This document shows, piece by piece, positions 15,513 through 24,074 of a stretch of 64,000 nt of DNA. Within the stretch, counting starts at the first letter, position 1. Every line of letters begins with the position of its first letter. Location: NCBI GenBank assembly GCA_046328115.1, contig JAXLXE010000001.1, positions 992,001 to 1,056,000 of the forward strand, given 5' to 3'. The notes beneath the pieces are model-generated. The model saw nothing but the letters and a program-made list of their open reading frames with translations. It had not been told where the DNA came from and searched no databases. The position numbers were made by a program, and so were the translations under genes. The stretch is from JAXLXE01 sp046328115. Its GTDB lineage: Bacteria > Chloroflexota > UBA6077 > JACCZL01.

Positions 15513-16391
15513 TTACAGCGCTCGGGCGGCCTCGATGAGCTCGCCGGCGGTGGCGACGCCCTCGAAACGATCGACCACCGCACCCTTCCCGTCCAGAAAG
15601 AACACCCACGGCTCGCTCTGCAGACCCCACTCTCCCATGGTGTCAGAGACCACCTGGCTGCGCGGATCCTTCCAAACCTCGATGTGGACGTAATTGACCC
15701 CGTTGGGACGGGACTTCTGGAGCTCCAGGACGCTGCCAAGCTCCGGGGCGCAGGTGGCGGTGACGCAGAAGCCGGGGCTGGCGAAGAGCACCACGCTGGG
15801 CTTGCCACTGGCCACCGCCGCGTCGATGCTGACATCGTGCAGATCACATGGTGGTGTGGCCGAGCAAATCGCAGAGCGGTCCTTGACGTCCGCTGCGACC
15901 GGCGACTTGCTGCGTGGCGGCAACGTGCCGATCATCGGGGCGGCGCCTCGCTCACGAACGTCCACGGTGATGCGTCCCGTGACGGCGGGACGGTTGGGCC
16001 AGGTAGCCGTCACCTCGATGCCCCACTTGCCGGGTGCGTCAAACTGGACGGGAGCAGCGTAGACACCTTTGCTCTCCACCTCCACCCAGCGGAAGAGGGC
16101 GCGGGTTTCGGCACGCTTGGTGCCCTGCGCCCCTTCGAGCTGGAACAGCCCAAACGCGACATCAGCGTCTGTGACCGGGCGATTCCCCTCCCCGATCAGG
16201 CCCACAGTCAGGCGATTGCGCCCCAGGACCAACTCGGAGTTAGCAAGCACAGGCCGCGGGCCGACAGTGGGCTTGGCCGCCGCCACCGCGGTGGGAGCCG
16301 GGGCCGGCACTGCCGCACAAGCTCCGAGCAGGAGCGTGCTCGACATGCTGGCGCCAGCGAGCAAGAATTGACGTCGTGTCAGGGGCAGCAT
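15513..16391 (-). CDS. Tat-exported lipoprotein with thioredoxin-like domain
   Basis: 292 residues. The N-terminus has a twin-arginine motif (TRRQFLLAG) and a lipobox (LLLGAC, Cys about 25), so the protein should be folded before export and lipid-anchored outside. Residues about 50-165 form an Ig/beta-type domain (APGKWGIEVTATWP). The C-terminal third is thioredoxin-like: KPSVVLFASPGFCVTATCAPEL has a CxxxxC pair rather than CxxC, then YVHIEVWKD and SEPWVFFLDGKGAVV. This suggests an envelope thiol oxidoreductase or copper-chaperone-like protein. The gene diverges from the alkyltransferase-like gene with 29 bases between starts. Confidence 0.8.
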   Translation of the reverse strand: MLPLTRRQFLLAGASMSSTLLLGACAAVPAPAPTAVAAAKPTVGPRPVLANSELVLGRNRLTVGLIGEGNRPVTDADVAFGLFQLEGAQGTKRAETRALFRWVEVESKGVYAAPVQFDAPGKWGIEVTATWPNRPAVTGRITVDVRERGAAPMIGTLPPRSKSPVAADVKDRSAICSATPPCDLHDVSIDAAVASGKPSVVLFASPGFCVTATCAPELGSVLELQKSRPNGVNYVHIEVWKDPRSQVVSDTMGEWGLQSEPWVFFLDGKGAVVDRFEGVATAGELIEAARAL

Positions 16392-16420
16392 CAGTCCGGG
16401 AACGATAAGGACGCGTCATC

Positions 16421-16774
16421 GTGGCTCGCAACAGTTCCGCGGGTAGCCGCCAGCCGCTCGGTCCATCCTTCACCGATCGGGTGTTCGAAATCATCCGCGA
16501 GATACCACCTGGTCGTGTGACAACGTACGGAACTGTGGCGGCGATGCTGGGTGACCCGAGGAAGGCGCGGGAGGTGGGCTGGGCGCTGCACGTTTGCCCA
16601 GACGATGTCCCTGCCCACCGGGTAGTGAACCGGCTGGGCGAGGTCAGCGGAGATGCGCACCGGACGGCGGCGGATTCGCGGCGCGCGCGGCTGGAGCGTG
16701 AGGGCGTGACGTTCGACGCGAACGGGCGGATCGAGCTGGATCGGTTCGGCTGGCACGCGCTCGACGATGGCTGA
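16421..16774 (+). CDS. alkyltransferase-like protein (ATL), DNA repair
   Basis: 117 residues of the MGMT/AGT DNA-binding fold. The helix-turn-helix region (VTTYGTVAAMLGDPRKAREVGWAL, with Tyr36 and Arg-finger Arg50) is conserved, but the active-site PCHR reads Pro64-Ala-His-Arg67. The alkyl-accepting cysteine is therefore absent, which defines ATLs. Known ATLs bind O6-alkylguanine and hand it to nucleotide excision repair. Trp is the usual residue in E. coli and yeast ATL; Ala occurs in others. The start is GTG 16421. Confidence 0.85.
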   Translation: MARNSSAGSRQPLGPSFTDRVFEIIREIPPGRVTTYGTVAAMLGDPRKAREVGWALHVCPDDVPAHRVVNRLGEVSGDAHRTAADSRRARLEREGVTFDANGRIELDRFGWHALDDG

Positions 16775-16886
16775 CGTCACGAATCCACCACAAGTGAGCG
16801 ACCGGACGCCATCCGGCACGCTGGCCTCCATTAGCATCCCGTGAAGCCCGGGCGGGTCGTGTACCCCTTCTGGCTTGTGGAACCAA

Positions 16887-18083
16887 ATGGCGCGGAGGAA
16901 CGACTTGCGCAGAATGCTGTTGAACGTGGCTGCCCTGGCGATCGTCGCGGGCGGCCTGGCGGTGGGCACAACGGCGCCGGTGGCACCAGCCGAGGCTCAA
17001 ACGACGTCCGTCGCCGCGGAGCCGCAGAGCCCACTGCCGAGGGCGAAGAGCCCTGAATACGGGATGAACATCTTCATTTGGGACAACCCGTCCACGACAG
17101 ACCGTGACCTGGGCAAACTCAAGAGCGCGGGGTTTGGCTGGCAGAAGTCACTGTTTCAGTGGGGGGAGATCGAGCCCGTGAAGGGGCAGCGCAACTGGGG
17201 GGAGTCGGACCGGGTGGTGAGCGCGTCCAAGAACGCGGGCATCAAGATCATCGCCCGCCTGGACTTCCAGCCCACCTGGGCGCGCCGTGACAACGCGCAC
17301 AATGGGCCACCGGACAACTACAACGACTTCGGCGACTTCGTGAGGGCGTTCGTAGAGCGGTACAGCTCCACGTCATCCATCGGGACGGTGCACGCGATCG
17401 AGGTGTGGAATGAGCCAAACCTCGCACGCGAGTGGGGTAACCAGCCCGTGAACCAGGCGGCGGCGGGCGACTACGTTCGCCTGCTGAAGACGGCGTATGA
17501 AGCCGCGAAGTCCGTGGACAAATCGGTCATCATCATCACCGCGGGCCTCAGCCCAACCGGCTGGAACGACGACACGGCCCGTCCGGACGACGTGTACACA
17601 CAGTGGATGTACGACGCGGGCGCAAAGCCGTACTTCGACGTGCTGGGGGCACACGGACCGGGCTACAAGGCGCCGCCGAGCGTCAGCCCGGAGGAAGCTG
17701 CCAACACGCCGCTCTACGGCGGCCACCGCAGCTTTACGTTCCGCCGGGTGGAAGACCTCCGCCAGATCATGGTGGACAACGGCGACAAGGACAAGCAGAT
17801 CTGGCTGCTGGAGTTTGGCTGGACCACGGACCGGGTGAACCCCGCGTATGCCTGGCACAGCGTGAGCCAGGAGGAGCACGCGCAGTACCTGCTGGACTCG
17901 TACAAGTGGGCGGCGAAGAACTGGTCGCCCTGGATCGGTGTGATGACGCTCTGGAACCTCCCCGATCCGCGCTGGAACAACGACCGCGAGGAGGCCTGGT
18001 GGGGAGTGGCCGGCGTGGACGGCTCTGACCGGCCCGCGCTCACCCGTCTAGCGGCCGCCCGCCGTTCGGGGGAGCTGCCCTAG
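16887..18083 (+). CDS. secreted glycoside hydrolase, clan GH-A type
   Basis: 398 residues with a signal peptide (about 1-37, ending AEAQ). A TIM-barrel glycosidase follows: GFGWQKSLFQWGEIEP, IKIIARLDFQPTWA, the acid/base Glu176 in IEVWNEPNL at the end of strand 4, and the nucleophile Glu309 in WLLEFGWTTD at strand 7. The spacing fits GH5/GH39-like retaining enzymes. The substrate is unknown. ATG 16887 is preferred; TTG 16875 or ATG 16914 are alternatives. A clear terminator follows, so it is monocistronic. Confidence 0.82.
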   Translation: MARRNDLRRMLLNVAALAIVAGGLAVGTTAPVAPAEAQTTSVAAEPQSPLPRAKSPEYGMNIFIWDNPSTTDRDLGKLKSAGFGWQKSLFQWGEIEPVKGQRNWGESDRVVSASKNAGIKIIARLDFQPTWARRDNAHNGPPDNYNDFGDFVRAFVERYSSTSSIGTVHAIEVWNEPNLAREWGNQPVNQAAAGDYVRLLKTAYEAAKSVDKSVIIITAGLSPTGWNDDTARPDDVYTQWMYDAGAKPYFDVLGAHGPGYKAPPSVSPEEAANTPLYGGHRSFTFRRVEDLRQIMVDNGDKDKQIWLLEFGWTTDRVNPAYAWHSVSQEEHAQYLLDSYKWAAKNWSPWIGVMTLWNLPDPRWNNDREEAWWGVAGVDGSDRPALTRLAAARRSGELP

Positions 18084-18110
18084 ACAACGCACCAGTAACT
18101 TGACCATAAT

Positions 18111-18145
18111 GCGCCCGTAGCAAGAGCTACGGGCGCTTCTTTGTG
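18111..18145 (+). terminator. rho-independent terminator
   Basis: A perfect 11-bp stem, GCGCCCGTAGC (18111-18121) with GCTACGGGCGC (18126-18136), tetraloop AAGA, followed by TTCTTTGT. It is the clearest intrinsic terminator in the window and ends the glycosidase transcript. Confidence 0.9.
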
Positions 18146-18174
18146 TCCGGCAGCGTTTACTGATAGGGTGTGTG

Positions 18175-18203
18175 TTGACACCCTGAATTGACCAGTGTTA
18201 CAA
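18175..18203 (+). promoter_or_regulatory. sigma-70-type promoter of the LysM gene
   Basis: A perfect -35 TTGACA (18175-18180) and a -10-like TTACAA (18198-18203) are separated by 17 bases, 22 bases before ATG 18226. Confidence 0.55.
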
Positions 18204-18225
18204 CGGGCCCGGTGCCAGGAGAGTG

Positions 18226-18795
18226 ATGCTTCAGCGAAACGTTGCCGAAGACCAACGGGCGGAGCGACCGGCCAGGGTCATTCCGCTACGGCAGCGGCAG
18301 CGCCCGCATATCGTCCCGCTGGAGCGCCCGGAGAGGCGGGAGCCGTGGACACCTCGCGAGATGCCAGCGCTCGTGTCAGAGCCGGCACCGCGCGTGGAAG
18401 CAGCGCCGATCCCGCCGCCGCTGGTCCGCCAGAAGACATTCTTCACCACCACCCACGTGACCATGCTCGCCGTGTTCGTCGTGGTGTGCGTCTCGATGAT
18501 TGTGTTCATGGTGGGCTACCGCCTGGTGACGTCCTACGGCACCCAGATCACGCCCGCGGCGCTCACGGAGCGGCTGGCTCCGCCGTCGTCGGTGGCCGAG
18601 CCGCCGCGGCTTGTGCCCACACCCACCATTCAGAGCAAGATCACGGTGATCCAGCCCAACTACGAGGTTGTGCGCGGCGATACGCTGGCGTCTATCGCGG
18701 CGCGACACGCGGTGAGCGTGGACGTGCTGGCCGCGATGAACAACATCCAGAACCGCAACGCGCTGGTGGTTGGGCAGCGCCTCGTCATCCCGTAA
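18226..18795 (+). CDS. single-pass membrane protein with extracellular LysM domain
   Basis: 189 residues. A basic, proline-rich cytoplasmic part (1 to about 75) precedes one transmembrane helix (about 79-101, MLAVFVVVCVSMIVFMVGY) and a linker. A C-terminal LysM domain (about 147-189; YEVVRGDTLASIAARHAVS ... NNIQNRNALVVGQRLVIP) binds peptidoglycan or chitin-like glycans. ATG 18226 has AGGAG just upstream; GTG 18223 is possible. It lies before the serine hydrolase gene and may act with it in wall metabolism. Confidence 0.85.
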   Translation: MLQRNVAEDQRAERPARVIPLRQRQRPHIVPLERPERREPWTPREMPALVSEPAPRVEAAPIPPPLVRQKTFFTTTHVTMLAVFVVVCVSMIVFMVGYRLVTSYGTQITPAALTERLAPPSSVAEPPRLVPTPTIQSKITVIQPNYEVVRGDTLASIAARHAVSVDVLAAMNNIQNRNALVVGQRLVIP

Positions 18796-18981
18796 TCTGC
18801 ATTTCCGGCGCGGGCGCGGCGGAAGAGTCCGATTATGTCCGCCCGATTGAGTCGCGTTCGTGACAGCGATTCCGGGTTTTTCTCCGCTATAGTCACCCCA
18901 CTTCTTCCGCCTTGCCGCGCTTCCCAGCATCGTTCTGTCGCGTGGCTCCGGCAATGAAGACACCGCGCAGTCGAGATCCAC

Positions 18982-20028
18982 GTGCAGCGTTCACTCGCCC
19001 GTCAGACCTGGCAAGTGGCACCGGTCAGGCCTGACTCAGGCCCACCCGGCATGCTGGCCACCCTCAAGTCCGCCGCGAATCTGGGGCTGGCGTACCTGCT
19101 GGTCGGCGCGCTGATCGGCGTGTTCCTCTGGAAGACCTGGGAGGTCTTCATGGCGCCGGCCACTGAAATCGCCCGGCAGGAGCCAGCGCAAAGGGACCCT
19201 GGACCGGCACCACGATCACCGGTCACATCGCAGCAACTGGCCGAAGTACTCCGGCGGCAAAATCCGCGGATGGGCTACGCCGGACTGTACGTGCGGGCGG
19301 TGGGACAGCCCGTGGAGGCGGCCGTGGAGCCGGATCGCGTGTTCCCCGCGGCCAGCCTCTACAAGCTGCCGATCCTGGCTGAGGTGGTCCGCCAATCTCG
19401 CTCGCGGCAGATCAACCTGGACCAGGAGATCGTGGTGGAGCCGCGGCACCGGGCGCCTGGCGCCGGTGTCCTCCAATCGCGCGTTGGAGACAGGGTGCGC
19501 CTGCGCGAGGTAGTTCGCCTGATGATTGCCGAGAGCGACAACACGGCTGCCATGATGGCGCTCGACACCGTGGGCCTGGAGCGCGTCAACGCCAGCATGC
19601 GGTCCATGGGTCTCACCAACACGCGGCTACTGGACTACCGGGTCCCGGGCGCGATGAACCCACCCGGGCCGTACATGACGACCGCGCGTGATATGGGCCT
19701 ACTGCTCTCCCGCATCGCGGACGGCGAATTGGTGGATCGCGAAGGCTCCGACTACGCGATGAAGCTGCTGGAGTCGCCCCAGGCCCAGAACTGGCTGGGT
19801 GACGGGCTGCCATGGTACGCCCGGGTGGCGCACAAATGGGGCGACCTACCGGAGGCGCGACACGACGCGGGCATCATCACCACCCCATCCAGTGGCTGGG
19901 TAATCGTCGTGATGACGGACAACGCCAGCCCGGAGACTTCTGACGACTTCATCCGCGCGGTCTCACGGGACGTGTTCCAGCTCTTCGAGGGGCCGGATCG
20001 AAGGGGCCCCGCGCCGGCGACACGCTGA
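18982..20028 (+). CDS. membrane-anchored serine hydrolase (class A beta-lactamase/PBP fold)
   Basis: 348 residues with one N-terminal membrane helix (about 33-50). The active-site motifs are complete: SxxK at Ser125-LYK128, SDN at 185-187 (ESDNTAA), and the third box as KWG (285-287) instead of KTG. It is therefore an extracellular serine acyl-enzyme hydrolase, either a D,D-peptidase-like protein or a beta-lactamase. The usual class A Glu166 motif is not obvious, so peptidoglycan or other ester/amide substrates are likely. The start GTG 18982 is uncertain; ATG 19051 is an alternative. A TATAGT box occurs at 18888-18893. Confidence 0.83.
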   Translation: MQRSLARQTWQVAPVRPDSGPPGMLATLKSAANLGLAYLLVGALIGVFLWKTWEVFMAPATEIARQEPAQRDPGPAPRSPVTSQQLAEVLRRQNPRMGYAGLYVRAVGQPVEAAVEPDRVFPAASLYKLPILAEVVRQSRSRQINLDQEIVVEPRHRAPGAGVLQSRVGDRVRLREVVRLMIAESDNTAAMMALDTVGLERVNASMRSMGLTNTRLLDYRVPGAMNPPGPYMTTARDMGLLLSRIADGELVDREGSDYAMKLLESPQAQNWLGDGLPWYARVAHKWGDLPEARHDAGIITTPSSGWVIVVMTDNASPETSDDFIRAVSRDVFQLFEGPDRRGPAPATR

Positions 20029-20201
20029 GCGCATGGCGGGTCGGCGGGGGTGCGATTCAAGTGCTCGTCACTCCGTTGATGAGCCAGGATCCCGGGTTCG
20101 CGGCTTGACGGGCTGCCCGCGGTTCTGCCCGATGGCGGGAGCGGCGGGTCCGCGAGGTGCCCAGTTGGGTTGATGAACGAGGTACTTGTGGGCGCGGCGG
20201 C

Positions 20202-20633
20202 CTACAAGTAAGGGTTGCCCACAGTAGCCTCGACGAGGCTGAGAATTTCATCCAGCTCGTATGGCTTACCCAGCAGATACGTGAGCTTTCGACGGTCCCC
20301 TGACGGGAGCACCTGGGTGAACGCGGAGATGGCGACCAGCGGCACTTCACGGGTTTCCGGGTCTGCTTTCAACCGCCGCATCACTTCGTGCCCGTCCACC
20401 GTGGACATCCCCAGGTGCAGCACGATCAGCGAGGGGGCCGAATGGCGCGCTAGCCGCAATGCTTCTACGCCATCGGTGGCCTCGAGCACATCAAACCCGT
20501 GCTCCTCCAACAGCGCTCCAAGCAGCGAGCTCACCGCCTGGTCGTCCTCCACCACGAGAACAGTGGGGCGGACCGCGCCACGCCGTGTGGCGCCGTGGGC
20601 GTCACCGTGCTGCAGGGAAACGGAGGGGGTCAT
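20202..20633 (-). CDS. stand-alone receiver domain lacking the phospho-acceptor Asp
   Basis: 143 residues from ATG 20633 (a start at 20666 is possible), a single CheY-like domain. Acid-pocket residues are present (VVEDD, 28-31), as are the Ser/Thr switch (AISAF, Ser103) and Lys123 in LLGKPY. The acceptor position in LIVLHLGM is His73 instead of Asp. The codon is CAC, so it is not a one-base misread of a normal receiver in the adjacent context. It should not be phosphorylated in the usual way and may act as an atypical receiver through protein contacts. No kinase is adjacent. Confidence 0.82.
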   Translation of the reverse strand: MTPSVSLQHGDAHGATRRGAVRPTVLVVEDDQAVSSLLGALLEEHGFDVLEATDGVEALRLARHSAPSLIVLHLGMSTVDGHEVMRRLKADPETREVPLVAISAFTQVLPSGDRRKLTYLLGKPYELDEILSLVEATVGNPYL

Positions 20634-20699
20634 GCGCGCACCAGCATTCAGGCGCAGCCGCGCCAATTGATTATGGCACGTCCGTTGGGGACGGGGCGG

Positions 20700-21872
20700 T
20701 CACTCGGAGAGACGCGCCCCGCCCGAACGCGTGCTGCTGGACGATCCGGATCCGGAGCCAGAACCGGAACCTGAGCCGCTGGACTTGGAGCTACTCGCGC
20801 CGCTCGTCCCGGTGGTGGTTTCGAGGCCCGGAACCGTGTAGCCATCTGGTAGTGACGCGGGCGGGGCGATCGCGGGCTGCGCCTCCACCTTGTCCTCCAG
20901 CCCAAGACAGCGGAAATCATCGTCCTCAGGGATGAGCCAGCGATAGCCGCGAACGGTGGGCACCAGGCTGGGCGTGGAGCTTGCCTGGCTCACGGCGGTC
21001 TGCGCGCCGGTCACGATGCCGTGGATGCGGTAGCACTCGCCACGCTTGAGCCGGGTGTCCTTGGGAATGAACTCGACGATTACCGACTCGGTGAATGGTC
21101 TACCACGCACCTGCGCGATGAGCTGCATCCACGTGTTGGACGGGCTGCCAATCTCGCCGTCGCTGTGGGCGATCTCGAGAATCTTGCCCTGGAGGAGTAT
21201 GGGCCTGCCGACAAAAGCGCTCGGCTGAGCGGCCAGCTCGCGCGGATCGATGTACTCGCCGATCACGTTGAGCAGGCCGCCTGGGACCTTACGCTCCGGC
21301 GGCAGAACGATCGCGTTGGTACCCTTGGTCGGCGCTGTGGCGTACTCGCTGGCGTAGCGGCCTTCGGAGACACGGGTCAGGCCCACGGCGGCGGTTGCAT
21401 CCATCATGCCGGTCTGGGACCGCACCAGGGTGAAGACCATGGTGTCCTCAAGCAGGCTGCCGACCTCGTAGCTGCTCCAGCCTGGCTCGGCCTTGGTCAG
21501 TAAGAACCGGGCCTGGTCCGCGCCGGCGGCCACGGGGGTGAATCCCTGATCTCGGATGCGGGTGTCGCGCATGGCGAGGAAGAGATCCAGTGGTGAGACG
21601 GCCGCATCCACGCGGATCACGAGCTGGCGGACAGCGGCGGATCCGGCCGCGTACTCGGCGACCACCTGGCGGCCAAAGCCATCAGGGATGACCTCGTAAC
21701 GCAAGAGCACGGCGTCTGGGCCCAGCGCAGCGGGGATGTCGGTGGGGCGAATGACGATGGCAGCCGGATCAACGGCGCGGGAATCGGCGCGCGCGGGCGC
21801 CGGCGCGACCAGGCAGAGCACGACAGCGGCGAACGACGCCGCCACAAGCCCGAGGCGCGAGAGCGCGAACAT
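20700..21872 (-). CDS. secreted protein with OB-like domain and Ser/Gly tail
   Basis: 390 residues from ATG 21872, chosen for the strong AAGGAGGA site upstream and the signal peptide that starts there (FALSRLGLVAASFAAVVLCLVAPAPARA). Two lobes are visible: a beta-rich N-terminal half (AIVIRPTDIPAALGPDAVLL ...), reminiscent of secreted ligand-binding repeats, and residues about 210-320 resembling an OB-type domain (VGRPILLQGKILEIA ... KRGECYRIHGIVTG). The last 30 residues are an alternating Ser/Gly run, a flexible tail or wall-spanning linker. No family is recognised. Confidence 0.7.
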   Translation of the reverse strand: MFALSRLGLVAASFAAVVLCLVAPAPARADSRAVDPAAIVIRPTDIPAALGPDAVLLRYEVIPDGFGRQVVAEYAAGSAAVRQLVIRVDAAVSPLDLFLAMRDTRIRDQGFTPVAAGADQARFLLTKAEPGWSSYEVGSLLEDTMVFTLVRSQTGMMDATAAVGLTRVSEGRYASEYATAPTKGTNAIVLPPERKVPGGLLNVIGEYIDPRELAAQPSAFVGRPILLQGKILEIAHSDGEIGSPSNTWMQLIAQVRGRPFTESVIVEFIPKDTRLKRGECYRIHGIVTGAQTAVSQASSTPSLVPTVRGYRWLIPEDDDFRCLGLEDKVEAQPAIAPPASLPDGYTVPGLETTTGTSGASSSKSSGSGSGSGSGSGSSSSTRSGGARLSE

Positions 21873-22250
21873 CGTGGCCGATCCTCCTTGACTAAGCTGG
21901 GAAACCGAGTTGGTGGCTGACTGGGGGTCTTGCGAGCGGCCGCGCAAACGCGACGTGCCTCGCGCACCTGGACCATTTGTGAGAACGAGTCACCGGGATG
22001 GTCGGTGACGGGGTGGCGCCACTGACCTGACCGGGTTACCCGGCTGAGGACACGTCCAGGGCCACGATACCGCGCCACACAGAGTGCTCGCCAGACGACA
22101 GAAGGGGCGCAGGCGCCACCACGATTCGACACGAGGCGGACAGGTCAGTCGCGGTAGAGCGATCCTGACGACCCTGCGACGCGCCAACTGGACAACGTCG
22201 TTCGGTGTCCGGTAGTGTGGCGTCGGCGATTCAGACCGTGGAGGTTTGCG
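21873..22250. other. divergent intergenic region with small inverted repeats
   Basis: 378 bases between two outward-facing secreted-protein genes. Visible structure: GTCACCG (21989-21995) with CGGTGAC (22003-22009), a 7-bp perfect inverted repeat that could be an operator or hairpin, and CCGGG-TTA-CCCGG (22031-22043). No convincing gene is seen. Both promoters should lie here, but no strong hexamers stand out. Confidence 0.4.
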
Positions 22251-23675
22251 ATGCGACGATACCGAAGCGTCTCCCCTACAGCCGTGCGCACGACCACTGC
22301 TCTGCTTCTGCTACTGGCGACCATCGCTGGAACGGCCACGGCGCCGCGCACCCAGACGGCCACCGCTCTCGCCAACCAGGACTCCGGGCTTGGGCGGATC
22401 AATCACATAGTGGTGATCTACCTGGAGAACCACAGCTTTGACAACCTGTTTGGCACGCTGCCAGGAGCCGACGGCCTGGCGAACGCGACGGACGAGCAGC
22501 GTATCCAACTAGACAAACAGGGCAACCCGTTCCAAGTGTTGCCTCCCCCGCTCGCGCCCCTCCAGGGCGGTGTTCGCCCGCCAGACCCCAGATTTCCGGC
22601 CGACCTGCCCAACGCCCCGCTCAAGCTGAACGATTTCGCGTCCGCCCAGGAACCGCTCGGCGATATCACCCATCTGTTCTACCGCGAGCAATACCAGATC
22701 AACGGCGGCAAGATGAACGGCTTCGCCGCCTGGAGCGATGGCGCAGGCATGGCGATGGGCTACTGGGAGACGGACAGCATCCCGCTGGTGGGCCTGGCGC
22801 GCGAATACACGGTGGCCGATCGGTTCTTCCACGCCGCGTTCGGCGGCTCCTACCTGAACCACCTCTGGCTGGTCTGCGCGTGCACACCCACGTGGCCGGG
22901 CGCTCCCGTGGACATGGTAGCTAAGCCGTTCCCCAATGACCCGGATCACTTGACGGACCTGGCCGTGACGCCGGACGGATTCGTGGTCAACACGGCATTC
23001 ACGGTGAACACGCCGCACCCCGCGACGACGGCGGCCGACCACCTCCAGCCCAACATCGACCTCGCGACCATCGGCGAGCGGCTCAGCGATGCCGGCGTGT
23101 CGTGGGCATGGTATTCGGGTGGCTGGAATGATGCGATCGCGGGCAAGCCAGATCCCCTATTCCAGTTCCACCACCAGCCGTTCGCATACTTCACTCCCTA
23201 CGCGGACGGCACTCAGGCGCGCGCGGACCACCTGAAGGACGAGTCCGATTTCCTCACCGCACTCGCGGACGGCTCACTGCCCGCGGTTTCGTTCGTGAAA
23301 CCGCTGGGGCCGGAGAACGAGCACCCGCGCTACGCGGCCGTGACCCGCAGTGAAGAGCATGCGCGAGATCTGGTGAGGAAGATCCAGGAGAGCCCGGTCT
23401 GGAGCGACACGGTAGTGATCATCACCTACGACGAGCACGGTGGGTTCTGGGATCACGTGCCGCCGCCGATCGTGGATCGCTGGGGACCGGGACTGCGCGT
23501 GCCCACGCTGGTGATCTCGCCGTTCGCGAAGCGCGGATTCGTTGACCACACCGTCTACGACACCACATCGATCCTGAAGTTGATCGAAGATCGCTGGGGT
23601 CTCGCCCCCCTCGGCACCCGCGACGCTGCCGCCGCCAACATGCTCAACGCGTTTGACTTCTCCCTCGCCCCGTGA
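22251..23675 (+). CDS. secreted phosphoesterase (phospholipase C / AcpA-type)
   Basis: 474 residues with a signal peptide (about 1-28) and the phosphoesterase-family domain. The start of the domain, INHIVVIYLENHSFDNLFGTLPGADG, holds the conserved Glu-Asn and nucleophile region. Metal-binding and family blocks follow in DRFFHAAFGGSYLNHLWLVCA, PLGPENEHP, VVIITYDEHGGFWDHVPPP and GPGLRVPTLVISPFAKRGFVD. Members hydrolyse phospholipids or phosphomonoesters outside the cell, often under phosphate limitation. ATG 22251 has GGAGG upstream. Confidence 0.87.
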   Translation: MRRYRSVSPTAVRTTTALLLLLATIAGTATAPRTQTATALANQDSGLGRINHIVVIYLENHSFDNLFGTLPGADGLANATDEQRIQLDKQGNPFQVLPPPLAPLQGGVRPPDPRFPADLPNAPLKLNDFASAQEPLGDITHLFYREQYQINGGKMNGFAAWSDGAGMAMGYWETDSIPLVGLAREYTVADRFFHAAFGGSYLNHLWLVCACTPTWPGAPVDMVAKPFPNDPDHLTDLAVTPDGFVVNTAFTVNTPHPATTAADHLQPNIDLATIGERLSDAGVSWAWYSGGWNDAIAGKPDPLFQFHHQPFAYFTPYADGTQARADHLKDESDFLTALADGSLPAVSFVKPLGPENEHPRYAAVTRSEEHARDLVRKIQESPVWSDTVVIITYDEHGGFWDHVPPPIVDRWGPGLRVPTLVISPFAKRGFVDHTVYDTTSILKLIEDRWGLAPLGTRDAAAANMLNAFDFSLAP

Positions 23676-23931
23676 CGAGACGGTACGTGACGCGCGTAGC
23701 CCGTGGCTGCGCGCGTCACGTCTGCGGGCGTACGCTGGCGCCGAATCGCGCAGTTCGGCGCCGGCCCAACCGCAGGCACGGCACCGTAGCTCTCCCCATC
23801 ACGCCGCAACGCACGCGGGATCTCATCACCCTACGTGACGGGCTCCCGGAATCGGGCCACATCGGCGTGCGGGTCCGAGATTCACGCCGGCGCACCTGCG
23901 CGCACTCGAGGCGTCATCTCGGGTTGTCGGG

Positions 23932-24014
23932 TGCCGAAGGGGGGACTCGAACCCCCATGAGGTTGCCCTCAACGGTTTTTGAGACCGTCGCGTCTGCCAT
24001 TCCGCCACTTCGGC
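23932..24014 (-). tRNA. tRNA-Leu (anticodon CAA)
   Basis: 83-nt class II tRNA. The acceptor GCCGAAG pairs with CTTCGGC, the D-stem is GCG/CGC, and the anticodon stem ACGGT/ACCGT holds the loop CTCAAAA (anticodon CAA). A variable arm with GAGG/CCTC stem follows, then T-arm GGGGG-TTCGAGT-CCCCC. The discriminator is A; CCA is not fully encoded. The 255 bases between the phosphoesterase stop and this gene show no gene. Confidence 0.95.
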
Positions 24015-24074
24015 CAGCCTGGCAATTCTAATCCAACGGCGGTTCACCGCTGAGTCCGTCGACGGGTGGAGCGG

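Noticed and set aside
20183..20210. Terminator after the receiver gene
   Set aside because: TACTTGT/ACAAGTA pair (7 bp), but the structure includes the stop codon and has no U tract, so support is too weak to list.
23676..23931. Short reading frames after the phosphoesterase gene
   Set aside because: All are low-complexity Arg/His-rich frames on both strands, with no ribosome sites.
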